A stretch of DNA of 64,000 nt, taken from positions 3,162,001 to 3,226,000 of the forward strand of contig NZ_CP012070.1 of the NCBI RefSeq assembly GCF_001189535.1. Reading direction: 5' to 3'. How positions within the stretch are numbered: the stretch's first letter is position 1; every line of letters begins with the position of its first letter. The position numbers and the translations under genes were made by a program. This stretch comes from Arsenicicoccus sp. oral taxon 190. GTDB taxonomy: Bacteria > Actinomycetota > Actinomycetes > Actinomycetales > Dermatophilaceae. The notes beneath the pieces were generated by a model, which saw nothing but the letters and a program-made list of their open reading frames with translations, ran no database searches and had not been told where the DNA came from. This document shows positions 33,981 through 43,363 of the stretch, one piece after another.

Positions 33981-35174
33981 CTAATGACTCACCCGCTCGG
34001 CGGCATGCGCCACGGCGGCGGCACCGAGCGCCTCGGCCCGGGCCCCGAGCGACTCCAGCGTCACCGTCGTGGCCGCGGCGACGACGGGGGTGGTCGCCCG
34101 CTCCAGGCCGCGGCGCACCGCCGCGAGGAGCAGGTCCCCCACCGGCATCAGCGGGCCGCCGAGCACGATGACGGCGGGGTTGAGCAGGTTGCACACGCCG
34201 CCGAGGACCTGCCCGAGCGCGAGCCCGGCGTCCTCCAGCACCCGCAGCGCCGCGAGGTCCCCGGTCCGGATGAGCTGCAGCAGCTCGGAGGTCCGCGGGG
34301 TGCGACCCACCGACGCCTCGAGCCCGGCCAGCAGCGTCGGCACGGCCGCGACGGTCTCGAGGCAGCCCCGGTTGCCGCAGCGGCAGACCTGGCCGAAGGG
34401 CGAGACCTGCAGGTGACCGATCTCGCCGGTGATGCCGATGTGGCCGCGGTAGAGATGGCCGCCGAGGATCAGCCCGGCCCCGATCCCGCTCGCCACCTTG
34501 ACGTAGGCGAGGTCGGGGACGCCGGCGTGCGCCCCCCACCGCGCCTCGGCGAGCGCCCCGAGGTTGGCGTCGTTGTCCACGGTGACCGGCAGCTGCAGGT
34601 GGTCCTGGAGGGCCTGCCGCACGTCCAGCCCGACCCACTCGGGCAGCAGCGCGGCGTGGCCCACGAGCCCGGTCCGGGCGTCGATGGGCCCCGGTATGCC
34701 GACCCCGGCGCCCACCAGGTCGCCCCGCTCCAGCGCGAGGTCGGTGAGGGTGCGGTCCAGCATCTCGTCCAGCAGCGCGAAGCACGCCTGCAGCGAGTGC
34801 CCCGCCGGCAACCCCTCGAAGGCCTCGGCGAGCACCTGGCCGTCCTCGGTCACGAGGAGCAGCCGCACGTGCCGGCGCCCCACGTCGATGCCGGCGGCCA
34901 CCGAGCGGTGGTGCTCGGCCAGCGAGACCTCGACCGCGCGGCGGCCGTTGGCGGTGGTGGTGCCGGTGACGACCTGCCCGTCCTCGGCGAGCATCCGGAC
35001 CAGGTTGGACACGGTGGCCGGGGACAGGCCGGTGGCGCGCGCCAGGCTGGCCTGGGTGCTGGGGCCGCGGAAGCGCAGCGCCCCCACCAGGCGCTCGGTG
35101 TTGGCGCGCCGCAGCGCGCTCGGCGACCCGGACCCGCGGCGGGCAGCCCGACGGGAAGCGTCCTCGACGACCAT
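33981..35174 (-). CDS. ROK family transcriptional regulator (XylR/NagC-like)
   Basis: 397 residues. N-terminal winged helix-turn-helix (SLARATGLSPATVSNLVRML) then an ASKHA/ROK sugar-kinase-like domain with VDNDANLGALAEARWG, GAGLILGG and the zinc-site motif EIGHLQVSPFGQVCRCGNRGCLE (H, three Cys; shown here by position about residues 252-274). Typical repressor that senses an imported sugar. Start ATG 35174 chosen for family fit; ATG 35201 is also in frame. A TTGACG at that upstream site could be a promoter -35. Its direction and position upstream of the sugar operon suggest it regulates that operon. Confidence 0.9.
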   Translation of the reverse strand: MVVEDASRRAARRGSGSPSALRRANTERLVGALRFRGPSTQASLARATGLSPATVSNLVRMLAEDGQVVTGTTTANGRRAVEVSLAEHHRSVAAGIDVGRRHVRLLLVTEDGQVLAEAFEGLPAGHSLQACFALLDEMLDRTLTDLALERGDLVGAGVGIPGPIDARTGLVGHAALLPEWVGLDVRQALQDHLQLPVTVDNDANLGALAEARWGAHAGVPDLAYVKVASGIGAGLILGGHLYRGHIGITGEIGHLQVSPFGQVCRCGNRGCLETVAAVPTLLAGLEASVGRTPRTSELLQLIRTGDLAALRVLEDAGLALGQVLGGVCNLLNPAVIVLGGPLMPVGDLLLAAVRRGLERATTPVVAAATTVTLESLGARAEALGAAAVAHAAERVSH

Positions 35175-35266
35175 GGGCCCACTGTCCTCGGCGGACCGCA
35201 TGCCGTCAAGAGATGAAGGCAAGGTGTGACCCGTGTGACATTCCGCCTCTCCGGGTCGTCCCCCGG

Positions 35267-36364
35267 TCAGGCGTGCGCGTCGCCCGCAACCACGGTGCCG
35301 CGCAGCACCACGACGCGGGGGAAGGCCAGCACGTCCAGCACCTCGCGGGGGTCCTCGTCGTAGACGCACAGGTCGGCCGGCGCGCCCTCCTCGAGACCCG
35401 GGCGCCCGAGCCAGCGGCGGGCGCCCCAGGTGATCGACTCCAGCACGGCGGCGGCCGGCATACCGGCCTGGCGCAGCTCACGCGCCTCGGACCCGACGAG
35501 GCCGTGGGGCAGGGAGCCGCCGGCGTCGGTGCCGACGTAGATCGGGACGCCGGCCTCCCAGGCCGCGCGCACGGTCTCGTGGCGCCGGGCGTGCAGGTCG
35601 AGCATGTGGCGGTGGTAGTCCGGGAACTTCGCGCGGGCGGGCTCGGCGATCTGGGGGAAGGTCGCGATGTTGACCAGGGTCGGCACGATGGCGATGCCCT
35701 GACGCGCGAAGTCGTCCACGACCTCGTCGCGCAGGCCGGTGGCGTGCTCCACGCAGTCGATGCCGGCGGCCGCCAGCTGGGGCAGCACCTCCTCCCCGAA
35801 GCAGTGCGCCGTGACGCGAGCCCCCTCCTCGTGGGCGGCGGCGATCGCGGCGGTCACCGCCTCCTGCGGCCAGCAGGGGGCGAGGTCGCCGGTCGAGCGG
35901 TCGATCCAGTCCCCGACGAGCTTGACCCAGCCGTCCCCCCGGCGCGCCTGGGTGCGCACCGCCGCCACGAGCTGGTCCGGCTCCACCTCGTCGGCGTAGT
36001 TGCGGATGTAGCGCCGGGTGCGGGCGATGTGGCGCCCGGCCCGGACCACCACGGGCAGGTCCTCACGGTCGTCGACCCAGCGGGTGTCCGACGGCGACCC
36101 CGCGTCGCGGATCAGCAGCGTGCCCGCAGCGCGGTCGGCGGTGATCTGCTGCTCGGCGGTCTCGGCATCGACCGGACCGCGCTGGTCCAGACCCACGTGG
36201 CAGTGGGCGTCGACCAGGCCCGGCAGCACCCACCCCGCGACCGTGGTGCACTCCCCCGCCGGTGGCGTGAAGGTGATCCGTCCGTCGACGACCCACAGCT
36301 CGTCGCGGACGTCGTCGGGGCCGACGAGGACAGGACCGGTGAGGTGCAGCGGCGCAGGGCTCAT
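35267..36364 (-). CDS. Amidohydrolase family metal-dependent hydrolase
   Basis: 365-residue amidohydrolase (imidazolonepropionase/dihydroorotase-like superfamily). Metal-binding motifs in order: HCH in LPGLVDAHCHVGL, a Lys in GWVKLVGDW that could be the bridging carbamylated lysine, His in VTAHCFGE, His in CVEHATG, and the final Asp in VGTDAGG. The small beta-sandwich halves flank the barrel. No close substrate assignment possible; neighbours give little hint. ATG 36364. It ends just upstream of the ROK gene; in that gap GTGTGAC is repeated twice, nine bases apart (35224-35239). Confidence 0.85.
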   Translation of the reverse strand: MSPAPLHLTGPVLVGPDDVRDELWVVDGRITFTPPAGECTTVAGWVLPGLVDAHCHVGLDQRGPVDAETAEQQITADRAAGTLLIRDAGSPSDTRWVDDREDLPVVVRAGRHIARTRRYIRNYADEVEPDQLVAAVRTQARRGDGWVKLVGDWIDRSTGDLAPCWPQEAVTAAIAAAHEEGARVTAHCFGEEVLPQLAAAGIDCVEHATGLRDEVVDDFARQGIAIVPTLVNIATFPQIAEPARAKFPDYHRHMLDLHARRHETVRAAWEAGVPIYVGTDAGGSLPHGLVGSEARELRQAGMPAAAVLESITWGARRWLGRPGLEEGAPADLCVYDEDPREVLDVLAFPRVVVLRGTVVAGDAHA

Positions 36365-36593
36365 GGGCCGACCCTATCGGCCCTGGCAGCCGGGTGCCGA
36401 GGCTACCGACAGTGATCGCATCCTCGCCGCCGATGTCACGCGCAGCAGTGGTCGCGTGACGGCGCGAAGTTGTTGGCGCCCGACGCGGTAGAGCCGTCAC
36501 CAATGCACCCGTCCCCGCCCTGACCAGCGACAACTCTGATGGAGCCCGCTTCGCCGCCCCCGGCGAACCACCCCCGCAGCATAGGCAGCCCCC

Positions 36594-37849
36594 ATGTCCA
36601 GCACCCTCGCGTCGCCGAGCCCCGTGACCACCGACCGTGTCGTCACGGCCGACCCGGTCGACCTGGTCGACCCGGTCTCCCCGGTCGTCGCGCCGCACCC
36701 CGCGACCCCGAGCAGCGCGCCGCAGCTCGGCCGGGTGCACGTCCTGGTCCCGGCGCACAACGAGGAGGCCGGCATCCGGACCACCTTGCTGGCCCTGCGC
36801 GACCAGACCTACCAGCCGCACACCGTGACCGTGATCGCGGACAACTGCCCCGACGCGACCGTCGAGATCGCCCGCGCGATGGGCGTGACCGTCGTGGAGA
36901 CCGTGGGCAACACCGACAAGAAGGCCGGCGCCCTCAACCAGGTGCTGGACACGCTCCTGCCGACCCTCGGCGAGGAGGACCTCGTCTTCGTCCAGGACGC
37001 CGACTCGGCCCTGGAGGCCCACTTCCTGGAGAACGCTGCAGGCTACCTGACCCGGCACACCCACCTCGGGGCCGTCGGCGGCACGTTCCGCGCCCAGCCG
37101 GCGGTGCAGCGCGAGCGCGACCGTCGCCGCGAGCCGGCTGCGGACCGACTGAGCCGTATGGCGTGGAACGCCAACTCCCGCTTCCTGCAGCACCTGCAGG
37201 ACAACGAGTACGCCCGCTACGCCCGCGACGTCCGTCGGCTCGACGGCAAGTGCCTCGTCGTCACCGGCACCGCCGCGATGTTCCGCGCCACGATGCTGCA
37301 GGAGCTGAGCCGGGCCCGCCTCGACAGGCGGCTGCCGCAGGGCGACGGCCGCGGCGGCATCTACGACCCGCGCGTGCTGACCGAGGACAACGAGCTGTCC
37401 TTCGCGATCATGCACCTGGGCTACGAGCTGCTGGCGCCGCCCAACTGCCTGCTCACCACCGAGGCCATGGCCACCTGGCGCGAGCTGTGGCAGCAGCGGC
37501 TCCGGTGGAAGCGCGGCGCGGTGGAGAACTGCGTGCAGTCGGCATTACCCGGGTGACCCGGCCCTACTGGGGACGGCAGCTCCTGACCATGCTCGGCGTG
37601 GTCATCACCGCCCTCTACCTCGCGGACGTCGCCCTGACGCTCGCGCTCGGGCACTTCATGCTTCAGCCGATCTGGCTGGGGATCACCGCGATCTTCTGCC
37701 TCGAGCGGTTCGTCACGGTGCGCGACAAGGGGATCCGGCAGCAGCTGCTCTCCGCCACGATGTACGAGCTCCCCTTCGACTTCTTCCTCCAGGCAACCCA
37801 CGCGAAGGCCTACGCAGACGCCTTGGCACGTACCGAAAGGACATGGTGA
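36594..37849 (+). CDS. Processive family-2 glycosyltransferase, one-base deletion near codon 316
   Basis: GT2 synthase of the cellulose/hyaluronan/poly-GlcNAc type. VLVPAHNEEAGI starts the GT-A fold at about residue 50. QDADS (134-138), TED (263-265) and QQRLRW (300-305) are the DxD, acceptor-base and QxxRW motifs of processive synthases. After ENCVQ (codon 315, 37536-37538) the written frame ends quickly (SALPG stop). The homologous continuation GITRVTRPYWGRQLLTML, with two or three membrane spans, is in the -1 frame to TGA 37847-37849. One added base gives 418 residues. Upstream 36365-36593 holds only promoter-type sequence. First gene of a three-gene polysaccharide-type locus. Confidence 0.82.
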
Positions 37850-37853
37850 CCCC

Positions 37854-38051
37854 ATGTACAACAACCCCGCGACCCCCGTCTTCGCCGCCGGCGTCGGTGG
37901 CGGTCTGACCTACGCCGGTTTCGACAACCTCTACCTCGCCATGGGCGCGTTCGCGATGGTCGCGGCGTTCTCCGCGGTGAAGCGGATGGCCCCGGTCTAC
38001 CGCGGCAAGGCCGCGCGCGCCCGGGCCGCGATGCTCCGCGAGACGGTCTGA
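37854..38051 (+). CDS. 65-residue small membrane protein
   Basis: Begins four bases after the GT2 stop, with AAAGGA upstream. A Gly/Ala-rich hydrophobic N-terminal half (residues about 9-40, one long or two short membrane segments: VFAAGVGGGLTYAG, LYLAMGAFAMVAAF) is followed by a strongly basic C-terminus (KRMAPVYRGKAARARAAM). I do not recognise a family. Its position directly after a processive synthase suggests an accessory subunit. Confidence 0.65.
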   Translation: MYNNPATPVFAAGVGGGLTYAGFDNLYLAMGAFAMVAAFSAVKRMAPVYRGKAARARAAMLRETV

Positions 38052-38097
38052 GGCTGCGCCGCGACCGGGGTCTGCGAGGACGGCCGCGGGCGGCATA

Positions 38098-38146
38098 CGG
38101 CAATCTCTGTCACTGAGAGTAATTTTGATGACTTTGCGTAACATGG
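38098..38146 (+). promoter_or_regulatory. AT-rich promoter-like region upstream of GH26-like gene
   Basis: The 99-base gap before the hydrolase gene contains an AT-rich run (GTAATTTTGATGACTTTGCG) with a possible -10 TAACAT at 38139-38144 or TAATTT at 38120-38125. No convincing -35 at correct spacing. Confidence 0.3.
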
Positions 38147-38150
38147 GGTC

Positions 38151-39227
38151 ATGCCCCCTGACGCCCGCAGCCCCCTCGCGCGTCGTTCACTGCTCGCTCT
38201 CGTGGCCCTCGCCACCGGAGCCGTCGTGACCTCCCCCGCCTCGCTCCCCGCCGCAGCCGGAGACCCGGTCTCGGGGGTCGGTGCCGCCACGCGGCCGGCC
38301 GCCGTCGTGACCGCGCCGCTCGCCCTCGGCGCCTACAGCCAGGGCATGGACCGCGACCCGCGGGTGCTGGACCGGACCGCGGCCGCCGTGGGCCGTCCGA
38401 TGGCGATCGCCTCGGTCTTCCGGGGGCGCGGCGACGACCCCTACTGGCCCTACCCCAGCGACCGGGCCATGGGCGCGACCCGCACCCTGCTGGTCGCGTG
38501 GTCCCTGGAGGACTACGGCAGCTATGCCTACTGGGCGAGCGGCCGGGGCGACGCGGTGCTGCGGGCCAAGGCCCGGGACCTTCGGGCCTACGGCCGCCCC
38601 GTCGTGCTGCGGCCGTGGGCCGAGATGAATGCCGACTGGGTCGCCCACCAGCCCACCACCGGCCCCGCCAAGAGCCGCGGCGGCACCCCGGCGGAGTTCA
38701 AGGCCGCCTGGCGTCGCGCGGTGACGATCTTCCGGCAGGAGCGGGCCACCAATGTCCGCTGGGCCTTCAACCCCACCACCGACACCTACGCCGGCACGAC
38801 GGACGTCCGGGCCATCTACCCCGGGGACGACGTCGTCGACATCCTCGGTCTGGACGGCTACAACTGGGGCACGACCCGGACGGCCAACCTCGGCTGGCGC
38901 AGCTTCCACGACGTCTACGCGACGCAGTACACCCGCCTCGTGACGCTCGCCCCCCGCAAGCCCGTCTGGATCTGCGAGATCTCCTCCGCCGACCCGGCAG
39001 CGGCCGGCGTCTCCCGGACGACCGTGACCGCCCCACGCGGCCAGAGCAAGGCCACGTGGTGGCAGGACGCTTTCACGCGGCTGCGGTACGGCTACCGCAA
39101 CGTGCAGGCGGTGGTGCTCTTCGACGTGGACAAGGAGCGCAACTGGCGGGTCGGCAGCTCGCCCGCTGCCACGACCGGCCTGCGCACCGCCGTCGCCACC
39201 CCGATCCTCAAGCTGCGCTCGCCCTGA
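38151..39227 (+). CDS. Secreted GH26-like glycoside hydrolase
   Basis: 358 residues with a signal peptide (SPLARRSLLALVALATGAVV; two adjacent Arg, so possibly Tat). The catalytic domain resembles clan-A family GH26 (endo-mannanase/endo-glucanase type). VVLRPWAEMNADW carries the putative acid/base Glu158, and PVWICEISSAD carries the putative nucleophile Glu276. YGSYAYWASG and WAFNPTTDTYAG fit the barrel. In polysaccharide loci such hydrolases trim or release the polymer. Substrate inferred only as a beta-glycan. ATG 38151 with GGGG upstream. Converges on ffh. Confidence 0.82.
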   Translation: MPPDARSPLARRSLLALVALATGAVVTSPASLPAAAGDPVSGVGAATRPAAVVTAPLALGAYSQGMDRDPRVLDRTAAAVGRPMAIASVFRGRGDDPYWPYPSDRAMGATRTLLVAWSLEDYGSYAYWASGRGDAVLRAKARDLRAYGRPVVLRPWAEMNADWVAHQPTTGPAKSRGGTPAEFKAAWRRAVTIFRQERATNVRWAFNPTTDTYAGTTDVRAIYPGDDVVDILGLDGYNWGTTRTANLGWRSFHDVYATQYTRLVTLAPRKPVWICEISSADPAAAGVSRTTVTAPRGQSKATWWQDAFTRLRYGYRNVQAVVLFDVDKERNWRVGSSPAATTGLRTAVATPILKLRSP

Positions 39228-39291
39228 CGGGCCGCCGGCCCGACGCCTGCTGCCGACGCCCGAGACCGCGCACGAAGCCCGGCCGGCAGGC

Positions 39292-40872
39292 TCAGCGGCC
39301 GAGGAACGAGTCGAAGCCCTTGGGCAGCTGCGACATGTCCACGTCGCCGGCGCCGGTCCCGTCGCCGAAGGCGGAGCCGAAGGAGCTGCCCCGAGCGGCC
39401 TGCGCCTTCTCGGCCGCGGCGCGCTCCTGCTCGGCCCGCTTGGCGGGGTTGCCGGACTTGCCCTTCTTGCGCTGCGGCGCCTGCTTGCCCTTCTTGCCGC
39501 CGCCCGGCAGCCCGGGCATGCCGCCGCCGCGACGCATCTGCTTCATCATCTTCTGCGCCTCGCCGAAGCGCTCCAGCAGCGAGTTGACCTCCGACACCTG
39601 GACCCCGGAGCCCCGGGCGATGCGGGCGCGCCGCGAGCCGTTGATCTGCTTGGGGTGGGTGCGCTCGAAGGGCGTCATGGAGCGGACCATCGCCTCGACC
39701 CGGTCGAACTCCCGCTCGTCCAGGGCGTTGATGGCGTCCCGCATCTGGTTCATGCCCGGCATCATCCCGAGCATGGACTTGAGGTTGCCCATCTTCTTGA
39801 TGGCGGCCATCTGCTGCAGGAAGTCGTCGAAGGTGAAGTCCTCCTCCGCCATGAACTTCCGGGCCATCTCGTCGGCCTGACGGCGGTCGAAGGCCTTCTC
39901 GGCCTGCTCGATCAGGGTGAGCACGTCACCCATGTCGAGGATGCGGCTCGCCATCCGGTCGGGGTGGAAGACCTCGAAGTCCTTCACGCCCTCGCCGGTC
40001 GAGGCGAACATGATCGGCCGGCCCGTGCTCTGGGCCACGGACAGCGCGGCGCCACCGCGGGCGTCGCCGTCGAGCTTGGACAGCACGACGCCGGTGAAGG
40101 CGACCCCGCGCTGGAAGGCCTCGGCCGTCTCCACGGCGGCCTGCCCGATCATCGCGTCGATGACGAAGAGCACCTCGTCGGGGCTGATCGCGGCGCGGAT
40201 GTCGGCGGCCTGCTGCATCAGCGCCTCGTCGATGGCGAGACGGCCGGCGGTGTCCACGATGACGACGTCCCGCTGCTGCCGCTGCGCCTCGGCGACGCCG
40301 CCCCGGGCCACGGCGATCGGGTCGCCATACCCCGTCGTGCCGAGGCCGGTCTCGATGGCCGCGTCGTATCCGGAGACGTTGCCGCGCTCGGGGGCGTAGA
40401 CGGGGATCCCGGCGCGCTCGCCGACGACCTGCAGCTGGGTGACGGCGTTGGGGCGCTGCAGGTCGGCCGCGACCAGCATCGGGGTGTGGCCCTGCTCCTT
40501 GAGCCAGTGACCCAGCTTGCCGGCCAGGGTGGTCTTGCCCGAGCCCTGCAGGCCGGCGAGCATGATGACCGTCGGCGGCTGCTTGGCGAACTCGATCCTG
40601 CGCGTCTGGCCGCCGAGGATCTCGACGAGCTCCTCGTTGACGATCTTGACGACCTGCTGCGCCGGGTTGAGCGCCTCGTGCACCTCGGCACCGAGCGCCC
40701 GCTCGCGGACCGCGGCGGTGAAGTGCCGCACGACCGGCAGCGCCACGTCGGCGTCCAGCAGGGCCACGCGGATGTCGCGGATCGTCGAGTTGACGTCGGA
40801 CTCGGTGATCCGGCCCTTGCTGCGCAGGTGGCGGAAGGTGTCGGTCAGGCGATCAGACAGGCTGGTGAACAC
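39292..40872 (-). CDS. ffh: Signal recognition particle GTPase Ffh
   Basis: SRP54 homologue that, with 4.5S RNA, delivers nascent membrane proteins to FtsY. 526 residues: N domain, G domain (G1 GLQGSGKTT, G3 VDTAGRL, G4 SKLDGDARGG) and Met-rich M domain (GNLKSMLGMMPGMNQM, GSRRARIARGSG). The C-terminal tail is Lys/Gly/Ala-rich and about 70 residues. GTG start at 40872. Its receptor FtsY is encoded 5 kb away in the same direction. Confidence 0.96.
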   Translation of the reverse strand: MFTSLSDRLTDTFRHLRSKGRITESDVNSTIRDIRVALLDADVALPVVRHFTAAVRERALGAEVHEALNPAQQVVKIVNEELVEILGGQTRRIEFAKQPPTVIMLAGLQGSGKTTLAGKLGHWLKEQGHTPMLVAADLQRPNAVTQLQVVGERAGIPVYAPERGNVSGYDAAIETGLGTTGYGDPIAVARGGVAEAQRQQRDVVIVDTAGRLAIDEALMQQAADIRAAISPDEVLFVIDAMIGQAAVETAEAFQRGVAFTGVVLSKLDGDARGGAALSVAQSTGRPIMFASTGEGVKDFEVFHPDRMASRILDMGDVLTLIEQAEKAFDRRQADEMARKFMAEEDFTFDDFLQQMAAIKKMGNLKSMLGMMPGMNQMRDAINALDEREFDRVEAMVRSMTPFERTHPKQINGSRRARIARGSGVQVSEVNSLLERFGEAQKMMKQMRRGGGMPGLPGGGKKGKQAPQRKKGKSGNPAKRAEQERAAAEKAQAARGSSFGSAFGDGTGAGDVDMSQLPKGFDSFLGR

Positions 40873-40892
40873 CGGACAAGTCTAAGGGCGAC

Positions 40893-40930
40893 GGCTCGCC
40901 CGGCCGACACGACGCGGGACCGGGCGAGCC
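40893..40930 (-). terminator. Terminator after glnD
   Basis: Perfect 11-bp stem GGCTCGCCCGG / CCGGGCGAGCC with a 16-base loop, 13 bases past the glnD stop and 20 bases upstream of the ffh start. Confidence 0.6.
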
Positions 40931-40942
40931 CTGGCACCAGGG

Positions 40943-43363
40943 TCAGCGCCCGTCGCAGGCGTCCATCAGGACCGAGACCGCCCGCGCCACCAGCGGCGGC
41001 GTCAGGGCACCGCCGCCGGGGGTGGTGAGGTAGAAGGTGTCGAGCGTCTGCCCGGCATACGTCGCGACGTGGGCGGACCGCACGGACACCTCGATCCGTG
41101 CGAGCGCCCGGCCCAGGTCGTGCAGCAGCCCGAAGCCGTCGGACGCGCGGACCTCGAGCACCGTGGCGCCGGTCCCGCCGCCCGGCACCACGAGCACCCG
41201 GGCCTGGTCGGGGGCGGCCGCGCCGGCCCGGGAGGCGCCCGTGAGCGTGCGCCGCCGGGCTCGCTGGTCGAGGGCGAGCAGCGGCGTCCGGTCCCCCGCG
41301 GCCAGGCGCACGAGACCCCGGGTCAGGGCGTCGACGTCGACGGGGTCGTGCGCGGTGTCGTCGGCGGGCGCCGTGACCCGCCACTCGTCGTGGGCGACGC
41401 CGTCGACGGTGCGGATCAGCGCGGTCCGCACCTCCAGCCCCTGCACGGCGAGCAGCCCCGCGATGTCGGCGAAGAGCCCGACGCGGTCCGGGCACACGAC
41501 CGTGACCGCGGCCCCGGTCTGGTCGGGGCGGGCCGTCACGAGCGGCGCGTCGACGTCGGCCGGCACCGGCTCGGGGGCGTGGTCCGTGGCGGTGGTCGCC
41601 GAGGAGACCGGCGTACGGGGTGCGCCCTCCAGCCGGGAGCGCGCCTGCGCAGTCAGCTGGTCCACGAGCGTGGCCCGCCACGGGGTCCAGGCCTTCTCAC
41701 CGGCAGCCCGCGCGTCGGCCACCGTGAGGGCCTGCAGCAGCGCGAGGGTGTCAGGGTCGTGGTCGACGGCGTCCAGCAGCGCCGTCACGGTGGCCGGGTC
41801 GCCCGGGTCGCGCCGGGTCGCGAGCTCCACCAGGGTGAGGTGCCGGCGCACCAGCGTGACGACGCGGTCCCGCTCGCCCGGCGGGTAGCCCCACCGCTCC
41901 AGCACCGCTCGGGCGCGCACCGCGCCGGCCTCGCTGTGGTCACCGGCCCCGGCGACCTTGCCCAGGTCGTGCAGCAGCGCCGCGACCACCAGCAAGTCGG
42001 GACGGGCGACGTCGCGGACCAGCGTGGCCGCCTCGACGGCCGCCCCGAGGCTGTGCCGGTCCACGGTGTGACGGTGGATCCCGTTGCGCTGCGGTCGGCT
42101 TCGCACCGCGTCCCACTCCGGGAGCCAGCGCGACACCAGGCCGACCTGGTCGAGGTCCTCCCAGGTGCCGACGAGGCCCGGGCCGCTGGCGAGCAGGTCG
42201 CCGAGCAGCTCGCGGGCCGGTTGCGGCCAGGGGGTCGGCAGCGCGGGGCAGCGGTCGGCGAGGTTGGCGGCCGTGGCGGGGGCGAGCGGCAGCTGCGCCC
42301 GCGCCGCGACCACCGCCGCCCGCAGCGGCAGGAGCGGGTCGCGGGTCGGTTCGACGCGCGGACCGAGGACGACCTCGCCGTCGTGGGCGTGCAGCCCGTG
42401 CCCGAGGGGCGTGAGCACCGGCCGCCGGGCCCGCACCCGCAGCGTGCGGGCGCGTTGCGCCTGACCGGCCCGGCGCAGCGCGGCGTCGAGACCGTGGGCG
42501 ACCGCGCGGCCGGCCGTGGCGACGTCGGCGAGCAGGGCGTCGCTGTCGCTCTCGCCCAGCAGGGCGGCGACCGCGTCCTGGTCGGGCAGGGTGAGCCGGG
42601 TGCGACCCCGGCCGGTGACCACGTGCAGCGCGTCGCGCACGTCCAGCAGGCTCTCGTATGCCGTCACCACCCGCCCGCGGGGTCCCTCGGCCAGCCAGGC
42701 CATCGCCAGCGCCCGCAGCACCGTCAGGTCCCGCAGCCCGCCACGGGCCTCCTTGAGGTCGGGGTCGAGGCTCTGCGCGAGGTCCCCGAATCTCTCGTGC
42801 CGGGCGTGCACCGACTCGACCAGCTCGGGCAGCCGGCGCCGGGCGTTGGCGCGCCAGTCGTGGGCGAGCGCCGCCCGCACCGACGTCACCACCTCGGCGT
42901 CGCCCGCGATGCCGCGCAGGTCGAGCAGCCCGACGGCGGCGACGAGGTCGCCGGAGGCGGTCTGGCGGCACTGGGCGAGCGAGCGCACCGCGTGGTCCAG
43001 CCCGAGCCCGCTGTCCCAGAGGGGGTACCAGAGCCGGTCGGCGAGGGCGGCGAGAGCGCCGGCCGCGACCCGGCCCTCGTGCAGCAGCACCAGGTCCAGG
43101 TCGGACAGCGGCCCGCCGTCTCCCCGGGCCAGGCTGCCCGTGGCGGCGAGGGCCACCCCGGGCAGGGCCCGTCCGCGCGTGGCCTCCTGCCACAGCTGCT
43201 GCAGCGAGGCGTCGGTGAGGGAGCTGACCGCGGCCCGGCGGACCGGTCCGACCCCGCGCGCCAGGTGCCGGCGGGTGCCGGCCAGGCTGAGGCGGCGGTC
43301 CCGCAGCGCGGACGGCGCGACGGTCGTCCGCGCGTCGATCGGCGCCTGCGGATCGGCGGTCAC
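40943..43363 (-). CDS. glnD: PII protein nucleotidyltransferase/deadenylylase GlnD
   Basis: Bifunctional sensor that modifies PII; in actinobacteria it adenylylates GlnK/GlnB. 806 residues. Nucleotidyltransferase motif ATGSLARGDGGPLSDLDLVL (the GS and DxD), central HD domain (VAALLHDLGKV) and two C-terminal ACT domains (VVCPDRVGLFADIAGLL; VRASDGFGLLHDLGRAL). The GTG at 43363 overlaps the glnB stop (GTGA), so expression is coupled. Last gene of amtB-glnB-glnD. Confidence 0.94.
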   Translation of the reverse strand: MTADPQAPIDARTTVAPSALRDRRLSLAGTRRHLARGVGPVRRAAVSSLTDASLQQLWQEATRGRALPGVALAATGSLARGDGGPLSDLDLVLLHEGRVAAGALAALADRLWYPLWDSGLGLDHAVRSLAQCRQTASGDLVAAVGLLDLRGIAGDAEVVTSVRAALAHDWRANARRRLPELVESVHARHERFGDLAQSLDPDLKEARGGLRDLTVLRALAMAWLAEGPRGRVVTAYESLLDVRDALHVVTGRGRTRLTLPDQDAVAALLGESDSDALLADVATAGRAVAHGLDAALRRAGQAQRARTLRVRARRPVLTPLGHGLHAHDGEVVLGPRVEPTRDPLLPLRAAVVAARAQLPLAPATAANLADRCPALPTPWPQPARELLGDLLASGPGLVGTWEDLDQVGLVSRWLPEWDAVRSRPQRNGIHRHTVDRHSLGAAVEAATLVRDVARPDLLVVAALLHDLGKVAGAGDHSEAGAVRARAVLERWGYPPGERDRVVTLVRRHLTLVELATRRDPGDPATVTALLDAVDHDPDTLALLQALTVADARAAGEKAWTPWRATLVDQLTAQARSRLEGAPRTPVSSATTATDHAPEPVPADVDAPLVTARPDQTGAAVTVVCPDRVGLFADIAGLLAVQGLEVRTALIRTVDGVAHDEWRVTAPADDTAHDPVDVDALTRGLVRLAAGDRTPLLALDQRARRRTLTGASRAGAAAPDQARVLVVPGGGTGATVLEVRASDGFGLLHDLGRALARIEVSVRSAHVATYAGQTLDTFYLTTPGGGALTPPLVARAVSVLMDACDGR

